DNA of 6,938 bases from Vulcanimicrobiota bacterium (lineage in GTDB: Bacteria; Vulcanimicrobiota; Vulcanimicrobiia; Vulcanimicrobiales; Vulcanimicrobiaceae). The stretch spans positions 1 through 6,938 of the forward strand of contig JAFAOZ010000162.1 in assembly GCA_019247395.1 (NCBI GenBank), written 5' to 3'. The notes beneath the pieces were generated by a model that worked only from the letters and a program-made list of their open reading frames with translations, made no database searches and was not told the origin of the DNA. Shown here in pieces: positions 1 through 5,787 of the stretch; within the stretch, counting starts at the first letter, position 1; each line of letters opens with the position of its first letter. A program made the translations under genes and the position numbers.

Positions 1-863
1 TGCTGTGCCGCAACTGCGGAGACTCACCGCAATGCCCGCGATGCAGTGTCGCGCTGGCCGTCCATCGCAGCGAACGGCTGCTGCGTTGTCATTACTGCGA
101 TTACCGCATGCCGATACCGCTGCGATGCCGGCACTGCGGCCTGGAGACGATTCGCGAGCTTGGCATCGGAACCGAGCGCGTCGTCGAAGAAGTGCTTCGG
201 CTCTTTCCGGGCGCCCGCGTTTTACGCATGGATTCGGACACCACGACGCGGGTGGGCGATCACGCGCGAATATTGGGTGAGTTCGAAGCTGCGGGCGACG
301 TTCTCGTCGGCACGCAAATGGTGGCGAAGGGGCTCGACTATCCAACCGTTACGCTCGCCGGCGTCGTAGCGGCGGATTTAGGGCTCGCGGTTCCCGACTT
401 TCGCGCCGCGGAACGCACCTTCGACTTGATCGCGCAGGTTTGTGGTCGCAGCGGACGGAGCCGCCGCGGGGAGGCGATCGTACAAACGTACGCGCCCGAT
501 CATCCGGCGATTGCGTTTGCGGCGTCGCACGATTATGACGGTTTTGCGCGAGCCGAGTTGGGAGAACGCGCTGCGGCGGGGTTCCCGCCGGCGCAACGGC
601 TCATTTACTTAGGCGTGATCGGGCGAGACCGGCGGCGCGTTGCCGAGACGGCGCTCCGGTACGCGCGAATGCTCCGGGACGGCACGGCCGAAGTCTTGGG
701 GCCTGCGCCCTATCCGATCGCTCGCGTTAACAACGAATGGCGGTACCGCATCGCGCTGCGGGGGCCGCGCGGCTCGGTCCTTCGGCGATTGGTGCGTGAA
801 CGAATCCTCGAGGAGGCGCGGGCGGATCGCCGCACGCGACTCGCCATCAACGTGGATCCGTAG
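1..863 (+). CDS. priA: Primosomal helicase PriA, C-terminal part (5' end outside window)
   Basis: PriA is the 3'-to-5' DNA helicase that recognises abandoned replication forks and reloads the replisome. The reading frame is open from base 3, giving 286 visible residues to the TAG at 861-863. The first 45 residues carry the complete zinc-binding insert: four CxxC pairs (C2/C5, C11/C14, C29/C32, C42/C45, counted from the first full codon). Helicase lobe 2 follows, with motif V GTQMVAKGLDYP (from residue 103) and motif VI QVCGRSGR (145-152). The C-terminal domain includes the family-typical VNNEWRYRIALRG stretch. The N-terminal DNA-binding domain and Walker motifs lie upstream of the window. Motif VI differs from the common QVAGRAGR by A-to-C and A-to-S changes, but the arginines are kept. 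It converges on rpsT with only 5 bases between the stop codons. Identification is secure from the zinc cluster plus motifs V and VI. Confidence 0.97.
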   Translation, partial: LCRNCGDSPQCPRCSVALAVHRSERLLRCHYCDYRMPIPLRCRHCGLETIRELGIGTERVVEEVLRLFPGARVLRMDSDTTTRVGDHARILGEFEAAGDVLVGTQMVAKGLDYPTVTLAGVVAADLGLAVPDFRAAERTFDLIAQVCGRSGRSRRGEAIVQTYAPDHPAIAFAASHDYDGFARAELGERAAAGFPPAQRLIYLGVIGRDRRRVAETALRYARMLRDGTAEVLGPAPYPIARVNNEWRYRIALRGPRGSVLRRLVRERILEEARADRRTRLAINVDP

Positions 864-868
864 CGGAC

Positions 869-1150
869 TTATTTCTTGCGGGCGCGTCCCTTGGCGGTCT
901 TCGGGGCCACCGGACCACGCTGCACCGCCTTGGCAAGCCGCGACTTTTTGCGGGCAGCCTTATTGGGGTGAATAATCCCCTTGCGCGCGGCTTTATCGAA
1001 GGCGCTCTCCACCTCTGAGGCCGCGGCGGCTTCGCCGGCGCCGGCGGCGCCTTTATAGAGCGTCTTCAAGCGACTTTTGGCGCTCTTGTTGCGCTCCGAG
1101 CGTTTTTCGGATTGCAGGACCCACTTTTCGGCAGCTTTGATATTTGGCAC
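869..1150 (-). CDS. rpsT: 30S ribosomal protein S20
   Basis: S20 is a small basic protein that binds 16S rRNA early in 30S assembly. From the GTG at 1150 the product is 93 residues, within the usual 85-95, and starts MPNIKAAEKW, matching the family's conserved MPNIKSA-type opening. The body is rich in Lys, Arg and Ala (SERNKSAKSRLKTL, KGIIHPNKAARKKSRLAK), as expected of the three-helix S20 fold. An upstream in-frame ATG at 1162 would add only MILA and lies inside the predicted -10 box (1158-1163), so it is unlikely to be used. No Shine-Dalgarno sequence precedes the GTG, and the promoter geometry suggests a leaderless message. It lies directly downstream of rsgA on the same strand. The pairing of an assembly GTPase with a 30S protein makes functional sense, although rpsT appears to have its own promoter. 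Confidence 0.96.
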   Translation of the reverse strand: MPNIKAAEKWVLQSEKRSERNKSAKSRLKTLYKGAAGAGEAAAASEVESAFDKAARKGIIHPNKAARKKSRLAKAVQRGPVAPKTAKGRARKK

Positions 1151-1157
1151 GGCGAGT

Positions 1158-1186
1158 ATCATAGCACGGGCCCGAGCCGGCTCCAA
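1158..1186 (-). promoter_or_regulatory. Predicted sigma70-type promoter of rpsT, leaderless geometry
   Basis: Read leftward, a -35 box TTGGAG (1186-1181) is followed by exactly 17 bases and a -10 box TATGAT (1163-1158, 5 of 6 matches to TATAAT). Seven bases then lead to the GTG start of rpsT at 1150, so transcription should begin at or within a base or two of the start codon. The -35 box begins 8 bases after the rsgA stop codon. The boxes and spacing are read directly from the sequence; the start site and activity are inferred. Confidence 0.65.
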
Positions 1187-1194
1187 GCGCGGTC

Positions 1195-2082
1195 CTAGGT
1201 AGGCTCCAAGAGCATCTTTCGGTAGCTCGCATAGCGGCTCGGAGCAATTGTGCCGCCGGCCACGGCGGCCTGGACCGCACAATCGGGCTCCTGTAGGTGC
1301 GTGCAATCCGTGAATCGGCACCGCCGGGCGATCTCCGGCATTTCGCAAAACGCGCCGGCAAGCGTCGCGGCGTCGATTGCTCCAAGCCCGAATTCGTTGA
1401 TGCCTGGGCTGTCGATCAGAAAACCGTTCTCAAGGCGGTAGAGACGTCCCGCGGTCGTCGTCTGCCTGCCTAGTCCGTAGCGTGAGACGTCGCCGATTGT
1501 CGAGTCGCCGCCGAGCGAGCGAAAGATCGTGCTCTTGCCGACGCCGGAGTTTCCCACGAGGAGTGCGTGGTGACCGGCAATGAGCTCGCGCAGCGCGCCG
1601 ACGTTGTCGCCGGTCTTAGGGTTGATCACGAGCGCTGGATATTCCAAGCTGCTATAGAGGTGTGTCAGTGCAGCCATTTCGTTCGGATCGCCGAGATCGG
1701 GTTTCGTGAAGACGACCGCCGCGGCGATGTTTTCGATTTCGGAAAAGGCGAGCAGTTGATCGAGAGTGACCAAACGCGGCGGCGGGTTCGCAAGCGCCGT
1801 GACGGTAACGAGTAAGTCGACGTTGGCGGCCATCGTCTTTGCACGTCCGCCGGCGCTGCGCCGCTCGAGCGTAAATCCGCGCGGCTCGATGCGTTCGACG
1901 ACGGCCTGTCCGTCTTCGAGGATACGAACGGTGACGACGTCGCCCGGAACGGGCATAAATCGTTCGCCAGCCATGCGCCGAAGCTGCGCGATGCGCACGC
2001 CGCCCTCGCCGTCAACGGAAATTAACGCAGAGTTCTTTCCGGTCGAGACGACCAGCGCCCGTTGCGTTTTCGCTACGCGCAA
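1195..2082 (-). CDS. rsgA: Ribosome small subunit-dependent GTPase RsgA (YjeQ)
   Basis: RsgA is a circularly permuted GTPase that binds the 30S subunit late in its maturation and helps release assembly factors. The TTG at 2082 gives 295 residues, normal for the family. An N-terminal OB-fold spans about residues 1-75. The permuted G domain follows with G4 TKPD (126-129), then G1 GNSGVGKST (177-185), the TTT of G2 (208-210) and G3 DSPG (224-227). The C-terminal zinc knuckle has C255, C260, H262 and C268 in the C-x4-C-x-H-x5-C spacing of RsgA. The frame stays open to 2280, but that extension would run antisense through the divergent neighbour and no RsgA-like sequence lies there. TTG is the only start codon near the OB-fold beginning. 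I see no convincing Shine-Dalgarno sequence, so the start is less certain than the gene. rpsT follows on the same strand after a 44-base gap. Confidence 0.95.
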   Translation of the reverse strand: MRVAKTQRALVVSTGKNSALISVDGEGGVRIAQLRRMAGERFMPVPGDVVTVRILEDGQAVVERIEPRGFTLERRSAGGRAKTMAANVDLLVTVTALANPPPRLVTLDQLLAFSEIENIAAAVVFTKPDLGDPNEMAALTHLYSSLEYPALVINPKTGDNVGALRELIAGHHALLVGNSGVGKSTIFRSLGGDSTIGDVSRYGLGRQTTTAGRLYRLENGFLIDSPGINEFGLGAIDAATLAGAFCEMPEIARRCRFTDCTHLQEPDCAVQAAVAGGTIAPSRYASYRKMLLEPT

Positions 2083-2090
2083 GATTGAAT
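2062..2090 (+). promoter_or_regulatory. Possible promoter of the cdaA operon
   Basis: TTGCGT (2062-2067) and TTGAAT (2085-2090, 4 of 6 matches to TATAAT) are separated by 17 bases. They lie just upstream of the Shine-Dalgarno sequence and GTG start at 2119. The -35 box would sit inside the start of the divergent rsgA gene, because the divergent gap is only 36 bases. The boxes are moderate matches, so this is a suggestion rather than a firm call. Confidence 0.35.
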
Positions 2091-2106
2091 AACTAGAACG
2101 GCTAAC

Positions 2107-2112
2107 GGAGAG
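2107..2112 (+). promoter_or_regulatory. Ribosome binding site deciding the GTG start at 2119
   Basis: GGAGAG at 2107-2112 lies 6 to 8 bases before the GTG at 2119-2121, depending on which bases pair with 16S rRNA. This is the best Shine-Dalgarno sequence in the divergent gap and supports the GTG as the first codon of the operon. Confidence 0.7.
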
Positions 2113-2118
2113 AGCAGC

Positions 2119-2652
2119 GTGGTTTACTCGACCCTGAGCACCGACGGGGTGCTCGATGCACAACGGCGTGGCCAGATCGACGATACCGTGCGGCGCGCGG
2201 GGGGAACGGCCATCTGGCGCTCGAGTGAGAGGGCGAGCCGAACGTACGCGCTGCTCGAACTTCCCGGCGGATACGACCACGGCGCGATGCGTGCGGCGTT
2301 CAATGGGGTCGTATACGATAAAGCCGTCATCGCTCTGGCACTTTTCCCCACGCTCTCCGAAGCCTTGCCGTTTGTGACGGAAGCGCTGGGCGGCGCGGGG
2401 CGGCCCGCGGGGATTCTGGCGTGCCGGCCCTGTCCGGGTGGGGCTGTGGTCGAATGGGACCCCGACGTCACGGAAGCCTCCATCATTTTAGGCATTGCCG
2501 ACATCGAACTGAGCCGGTTCGCGAGTGCGCGAGTTGCCGAGCTCCTTTCGCCGCTGCCGCCATCGGTTGTCGCAAAGCTCGCCGCAAGCGGCCTGAAGGC
2601 GCCCGAGATCGAGCCGCGCCGGATCCTGGAGTTGAGAATCAACCGTGCCTAG
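2119..2652 (+). CDS. Uncharacterised protein, first gene of the cdaA operon
   Basis: I do not recognise this 177-residue protein. It starts at GTG 2119 behind a good Shine-Dalgarno sequence and ends at TAG 2650-2652, overlapping the cdaA start by 8 bases, so the two are almost certainly translated from one message. It has no signal peptide and no clear transmembrane segment; the most hydrophobic stretch (KAVIALALFPTLSEALPFV, about 68-86) is interrupted by Pro and Glu. It looks like a soluble cytoplasmic protein. A CRPC pair (C102, C105) is the only possible metal or redox motif. The C-terminal third has a helical, alternating charged pattern (about 137-177) rich in Pro, Ala and Leu. Codon use is GC-rich like its neighbours, so there is no sign of recent transfer. 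Its position ahead of the cyclase suggests a link to c-di-AMP or wall synthesis, but that is inference from context only. Confidence 0.85.
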   Translation: MVYSTLSTDGVLDAQRRGQIDDTVRRAGGTAIWRSSERASRTYALLELPGGYDHGAMRAAFNGVVYDKAVIALALFPTLSEALPFVTEALGGAGRPAGILACRPCPGGAVVEWDPDVTEASIILGIADIELSRFASARVAELLSPLPPSVVAKLAASGLKAPEIEPRRILELRINRA

Positions 2653-3505
2653 CGCCCTCGGATACGTCGGCATCACCGACGTCGTCGACATCATCGCGAC
2701 CAGCGTCCTGATCTATTACGTCTTCGTCCTCATTCGCGGAACGCGCGCAGTTCAAATTCTGATCGGCATTTTGGTCTTGGTCGGGCTGCTCGGCGTCGCG
2801 ACGCTGCTGCACTTGACGTTGCTCGGAACGATTCTGAGGCTCTTGCTCGTCGGCGCCGCGGTGACGATTCCCATCGTCTTCCAGCCGGAGCTGCGGCGTG
2901 CCCTCGAACAGATCGGCCGTGGCGGTTTCCTGCGATGGGAACGCGATGGCGGCGATGCCGGGCGCGGCGAGGACCGCACGATCGTAATTTTGGCCCACAC
3001 GGCGTTCTTGCTGGTACGCAACCATCGCGGCGGACTGATCGTCATCGAACAGCAGAGCGGCCTGAAAGATTACTGCGAGAGCGGAACGATGCTGCACGCC
3101 GATATTACCGAGGAGTTGCTGCTGACGATCTTTGCGCCGGACTCGCCGCTGCACGACGGCGCAGTCGTGATCCGCGAAGGACGGATTGAAGCCGCAGCAT
3201 GTTTCTTGCCCCTCTCGGAGCAGTCGCGCGTGACGAGCCGTCTGGGCTCCCGGCATCGCGCGGCGCTCGGTTTGAGCGAACAGACCGACGCCGTCGTCGT
3301 CGTCATTTCAGAACAGACCGGCGCGATTACGATCGCCCGAGCGGGCCTCCTTTCGCGTCCCGTCGACGAGGAACAGCGGCTGGTAAAGATGCTGCTCGCC
3401 GTAACGCGGCCCCCGCGCCAGCGCCGTCGCCGTGGCGATCTCATCGCTCATTTGCGGTCGCGGCTGCGCACCCAGCGCGGCGAACCCGCCTCGCGAGTTT
3501 CGTAA
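2645..3505 (+). CDS. cdaA: Membrane diadenylate cyclase CdaA (c-di-AMP synthase)
   Basis: CdaA joins two ATP molecules into cyclic di-AMP, a second messenger for osmotic, potassium and cell-wall homeostasis. The product is 286 residues from GTG 2645. The N-terminus has three hydrophobic segments (about 12-30, 36-58 and 60-78), as in the CdaA/DisA_N class that is anchored in the inner membrane with its catalytic domain in the cytoplasm. The DAC domain follows a short linker (about 95-112) and shows both signature motifs: DGA at 171-173 within LHDGAVVIREGRI, and RHR at 203-205 within GSRHRAALG. The SEQTDAVVVVISEQTG segment after RHR is also typical. The C-terminal tail from about residue 255 is strongly basic (RPPRQRRRRGDL and onward). 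GGAG (2628-2631) sits 13 bases before the start, which is long, and the 8-base overlap with the upstream gene suggests translational coupling. cdaR and glmM follow as in the classic operon. Confidence 0.97.
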   Translation: MPSALGYVGITDVVDIIATSVLIYYVFVLIRGTRAVQILIGILVLVGLLGVATLLHLTLLGTILRLLLVGAAVTIPIVFQPELRRALEQIGRGGFLRWERDGGDAGRGEDRTIVILAHTAFLLVRNHRGGLIVIEQQSGLKDYCESGTMLHADITEELLLTIFAPDSPLHDGAVVIREGRIEAAACFLPLSEQSRVTSRLGSRHRAALGLSEQTDAVVVVISEQTGAITIARAGLLSRPVDEEQRLVKMLLAVTRPPRQRRRRGDLIAHLRSRLRTQRGEPASRVS

Positions 3506-3518
3506 ACAAGCCGCCGCG

Positions 3519-4187
3519 ATGGAGATCGTTCGAAACAACTTTGCGCTCAAGGTTCTCGCACTGACGCTCGCGATCGTCGGATGGGCCTATTTTCGCCTTG
3601 CCGGCAATCCTATCGTCGCCACGTCGCAGGTGCAGCAGCTCTCGATTCCGATCACCGCCGTCAACTTACCGCTCGGATACGTCGCGCGTTTCGGCGATCA
3701 CGAAGCGGTCGTGACGGTGGAGACCAAACCGGGACAAGTGCCGGTGAAACCGGAGGAGATTAAGGCGGTGCTCAATCTCTCGGACAAGGCGGCGGGCGTT
3801 TATAATACTCCGGTCCAGCTGGTCGCGCCCGATGTGGCCGTGCAGAGCCTCAGCCCCGCTTCGGTGACGCTGACGATCGAAAAAGTCGAAGCGCGAACGT
3901 TCCCGATCGCGGTTCACTATGTCGGGACGCAGCCCACCGGCATCGTCGTGAGCTTTTCCTCAATCGGTCCCAACACGGCCGTGGTACGCGCGCCGACGTC
4001 GGCACTGACCCAAATCGCGGGCGTCCGCGCGGATATCGCGATGCCGGACGAACCCAAGAGTATCGACGAGATGGTCCGGCCGATTGCGGTCGATGCCTCC
4101 GGCGTGCCGCTGCCGGTGGTTGCGATGTCGCCGAACCTCGTGCGCGTGCAAGCCCGGTTTGTCGCCGGGACGTCGCCGTCGCGATGA
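3519..4187 (+). CDS. cdaR: CdaA regulatory protein CdaR (YbbR-domain protein)
   Basis: CdaR is a membrane-anchored, extracytoplasmic YbbR-domain protein that binds and modulates CdaA. The ATG at 3519 gives 222 residues opening MEIVRNNFALKVLALTLAIV, which matches the family's short basic N-terminus followed by a single transmembrane helix (about 8-26). The rest is beta-rich and divides into two YbbR-like repeats (about 40-122 and 127-213). Each has the pattern of a hydrophobic strand, an NLP- or PTG-type turn and a terminal VTLTIE- or VRVQARF-type strand. An in-frame ATG at 3432 would extend it into the cdaA coding region with non-family sequence, so I reject that start. No strong Shine-Dalgarno sequence is seen in the 13-base gap after cdaA, so coupling to cdaA translation is likely. 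With two repeats it is shorter than the three- or four-repeat forms found in Firmicutes. Its stop overlaps the glmM start as ATGA. Confidence 0.92.
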   Translation: MEIVRNNFALKVLALTLAIVGWAYFRLAGNPIVATSQVQQLSIPITAVNLPLGYVARFGDHEAVVTVETKPGQVPVKPEEIKAVLNLSDKAAGVYNTPVQLVAPDVAVQSLSPASVTLTIEKVEARTFPIAVHYVGTQPTGIVVSFSSIGPNTAVVRAPTSALTQIAGVRADIAMPDEPKSIDEMVRPIAVDASGVPLPVVAMSPNLVRVQARFVAGTSPSR

Positions 4188-5536
4188 GCCGGCTCTTCGG
4201 AACCGACGGGGTTCGCGGCGTTGCCAACGGCGATCTCACCCCCGAGTTGATGCTGCAGATCGGACGCGCGGCGGCGAGTCTGCTTCCGGACGGCGATCAT
4301 CGGCCGATTCTCGTGGGCCGCGATACGCGCATCTCGGGACCGATGCTCGAGGCGGCGCTGGTCGCGGGGATCACATCCGTCGGACGCGATGCGATTTCGC
4401 TCGGAATCGTACCGACGCCGGCCGTCGCGTCCATTACCCGCGCGACCGGCGCGGCCGCAGGCGCCGTCATTAGTGCATCGCACAATCCGATTGCCGACAA
4501 CGGCATCAAGTTCTTCGGATCGGATGGCTTTAAGATCGCCGATGATCTCGAGGACCGCATCGCCGCCGCATTGAGCACGGAACTGCCGCGCCCGACCGGC
4601 ACGGCGATCGGCACCGCGCGGGTTGCGCAGAACTTAGGCCGGCATTATTACGACGAGCTCTACGCGGGCAACGTCGATCTCGTGGGATTGCATGTCGTGG
4701 TTGACTGCGGCTTCGGCGCGGCCTACGCTATCGCGCCCTACGCGTTGCGCAAGCTGGGCGCCACCGTAACCGAGATCAATTGCGAGCCCGACGGTTCTCG
4801 CATCAACGTTGAATGCGGCGCTACCGATCTGCGCGGCTTGCAAGCAGCGGTGCGTGCGCAGCGGGAGGCGGGTGTGAAAGCCGTCGTCGGCGTTGCGTTC
4901 GACGGCGATGCGGACCGGGTGCTCTTCGTCGACGAAACGGACGCGGTTGTCACCGGCGATCACATTCTCTATGCGTTGGCGTGCTCGATGCAATCGCGCG
5001 GCGAGCTTGCCGGCGGCGCGGTCGTGGCGACCGTCATGAGCAACGTCGGTTTCGAGCGTGCGCTGCGCGCGCGCGGCATCGGATTGATTCGCGCCGCCGT
5101 CGGCGATCGCTACGTGCTGGAGCGTATGCGCGCCGGCGGCTACGCGCTCGGCGGCGAACAGTCGGGACACGTCATTGACTTTCGCCACAATACCACGGGC
5201 GACGGCGTGAGAACGGCGATCACTCTGCTCGGCGTGGTCGCCGCACAGCGAAGCACGCTGCACGATTTAGTCGCCGCCGTCGTGTACGCGCCCCAACTGT
5301 TGGTCAACGTGCGCGCGGAGCGCCGCGACATCATAGAACGCACCGCAGTGCGGACCGCGATTGAACATGCTGAGGCCGCATTAGGCGATTCCGGGCGGCT
5401 CTTGGTCCGCCCATCGGGCACGGAACCGTTGATTCGCGTGATGGCCGAGGGCGACGATCCTAATTTAGTCGAAGAAGTGGTGCGTCGCCTTGCTTGGCAA
5501 ATCGAGCAGGAGGTCGCGCGGTTCGCCTCACCGTAG
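4184..5536 (+). CDS. glmM: Phosphoglucosamine mutase GlmM
   Basis: GlmM converts glucosamine-6-phosphate to glucosamine-1-phosphate in the cytoplasm, on the route to UDP-GlcNAc and peptidoglycan. The 450-residue product has the full family length and opens MSRLFGTDGVRGVAN, the conserved N-terminus. The phosphoserine loop ISASHNP is at 96-102, with S99 the expected phosphorylated residue. The metal-binding loop DGDADR has D240, D242 and D244. The sugar-specificity loop GEQSGH is at 324-329 and the phosphate-binding loop RPSGTEPLIRVM at 409-420. All key residues are present, so the enzyme should be active. It shares ATGA with the end of cdaR, implying coupled translation. In other bacteria GlmM binds CdaA and lowers its activity, so placement with cdaA and cdaR fits a link between wall-precursor supply and c-di-AMP level. 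No clear terminator directly follows; a structured leader and riboswitch begin after the stop. Confidence 0.98.
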   Translation: MSRLFGTDGVRGVANGDLTPELMLQIGRAAASLLPDGDHRPILVGRDTRISGPMLEAALVAGITSVGRDAISLGIVPTPAVASITRATGAAAGAVISASHNPIADNGIKFFGSDGFKIADDLEDRIAAALSTELPRPTGTAIGTARVAQNLGRHYYDELYAGNVDLVGLHVVVDCGFGAAYAIAPYALRKLGATVTEINCEPDGSRINVECGATDLRGLQAAVRAQREAGVKAVVGVAFDGDADRVLFVDETDAVVTGDHILYALACSMQSRGELAGGAVVATVMSNVGFERALRARGIGLIRAAVGDRYVLERMRAGGYALGGEQSGHVIDFRHNTTGDGVRTAITLLGVVAAQRSTLHDLVAAVVYAPQLLVNVRAERRDIIERTAVRTAIEHAEAALGDSGRLLVRPSGTEPLIRVMAEGDDPNLVEEVVRRLAWQIEQEVARFASP

Positions 5537-5574
5537 TTTAATGAATCGGAGGTTTAGTAGTTGGGGAGGGTGAC

Positions 5575-5633
5575 TCGGCGATGTGCCGAAGCGCCGTCTC
5601 ACGAGACTCCGAGAGCAGCTAGCTCGTCGGAGT
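5575..5633 (+). other. Structured leader upstream of the riboswitch (two hairpins)
   Basis: Two hairpins lie between glmM and the aptamer. The first is TCGGC (5575-5579) paired with GCCGA (5585-5589). The second is stronger: ACTCCGA (5606-5612) pairs with TCGGAGT (5627-5633), continued inward by GAGC (5613-5616) and GCTC (5622-5625) with one bulged G. The second is followed by TTTCGGTT, not a run of T, so it is at best a weak intrinsic terminator for glmM. It may instead be part of a long riboswitch leader, or a processing site for read-through RNA. The best nearby -10-like sequence is TTTAAT at 5537-5542, without a matching -35, so I do not call a promoter. Confidence 0.5.
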
Positions 5634-5654
5634 TTCGGTTCAACCTACAGAGGT

Positions 5655-5776
5655 CACTGAGTCGGGACACAGGTTCCGAGCGGGGGACATACCGGTAGGG
5701 GTGAATGGGCCGGTCGGCCCTAGGGCGATCTTTCACGTCCGAACCCGTCAACTAACCCCGCAAGTGTCATGAAAGA
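5655..5776 (+). ncRNA. Cyclic di-AMP riboswitch (ydaO/yuaA class)
   Basis: The segment shows the conserved core of the ydaO aptamer in order: TGAGTC near 5658-5663, a small hairpin (CGGGAC 5663-5668 with GTTCCG 5673-5678), GGGGGA (5682-5687), GGGGTGAAT (5698-5706), a hairpin GGGCC/GGCCC (5707-5720), TAGGGCGATC (5721-5730), then CCGAACCCGTCA (5739-5750) and ACTAACCCCG (5751-5760). Supporting helices are CACT (5655-5658) with AGTG (5763-5766), CGGGG (5681-5685) with CCCCG (5756-5760), and a closing helix TCTTTCA (5729-5735) with TGAAAGA (5770-5776). Known members bind c-di-AMP and switch expression off, often ahead of wall hydrolases and potassium transporters. The gene here is an NlpC/P60 hydrolase, which fits. 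The Shine-Dalgarno sequence begins inside the closing helix and no terminator lies between aptamer and gene, so control of translation initiation is the likely mode. The class assignment is by motif recall, not a covariance search. Confidence 0.93.
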
Positions 5777-5780
5777 GGAG
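5775..5780 (+). promoter_or_regulatory. Shine-Dalgarno sequence overlapping the riboswitch helix
   Basis: GAGGAG at 5775-5780 ends 7 bases before the TTG start at 5788 and decides that start. Its first two bases belong to the TGAAAGA strand (5770-5776) of the riboswitch closing helix. When ligand stabilises the aptamer, ribosome access should be hindered. The overlap is seen in the sequence; the effect is inferred. Confidence 0.7.
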
Positions 5781-5787
5781 CGGTTTC

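Noticed and set aside
1151..1162. ATG start of rpsT four codons upstream of the GTG
   Set aside because: S20 proteins begin at MPNIK, and this ATG falls within the predicted -10 box.
2083..2280. N-terminal extension of rsgA to an upstream ATG
   Set aside because: It would be antisense to the operon's first gene, and RsgA proteins begin near the OB-fold at the TTG; the extra residues look unlike the family.
3432..3518. Upstream ATG start for cdaR
   Set aside because: The extra 29 residues overlap cdaA in another frame and precede the family-typical basic N-terminus and membrane helix.
5606..5640. Strong intrinsic terminator for glmM
   Set aside because: The hairpin is good but the following bases are TTTCGGTT rather than a T run, so it is reported as a leader structure instead.
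5561..5698. A possible 45-codon leader reading frame with TTG start and GGAGG 8 bases upstream
   Set aside because: It runs into the riboswitch core, has Ser/Arg-rich, non-coding-like composition, and the sequence is better explained by RNA structure.
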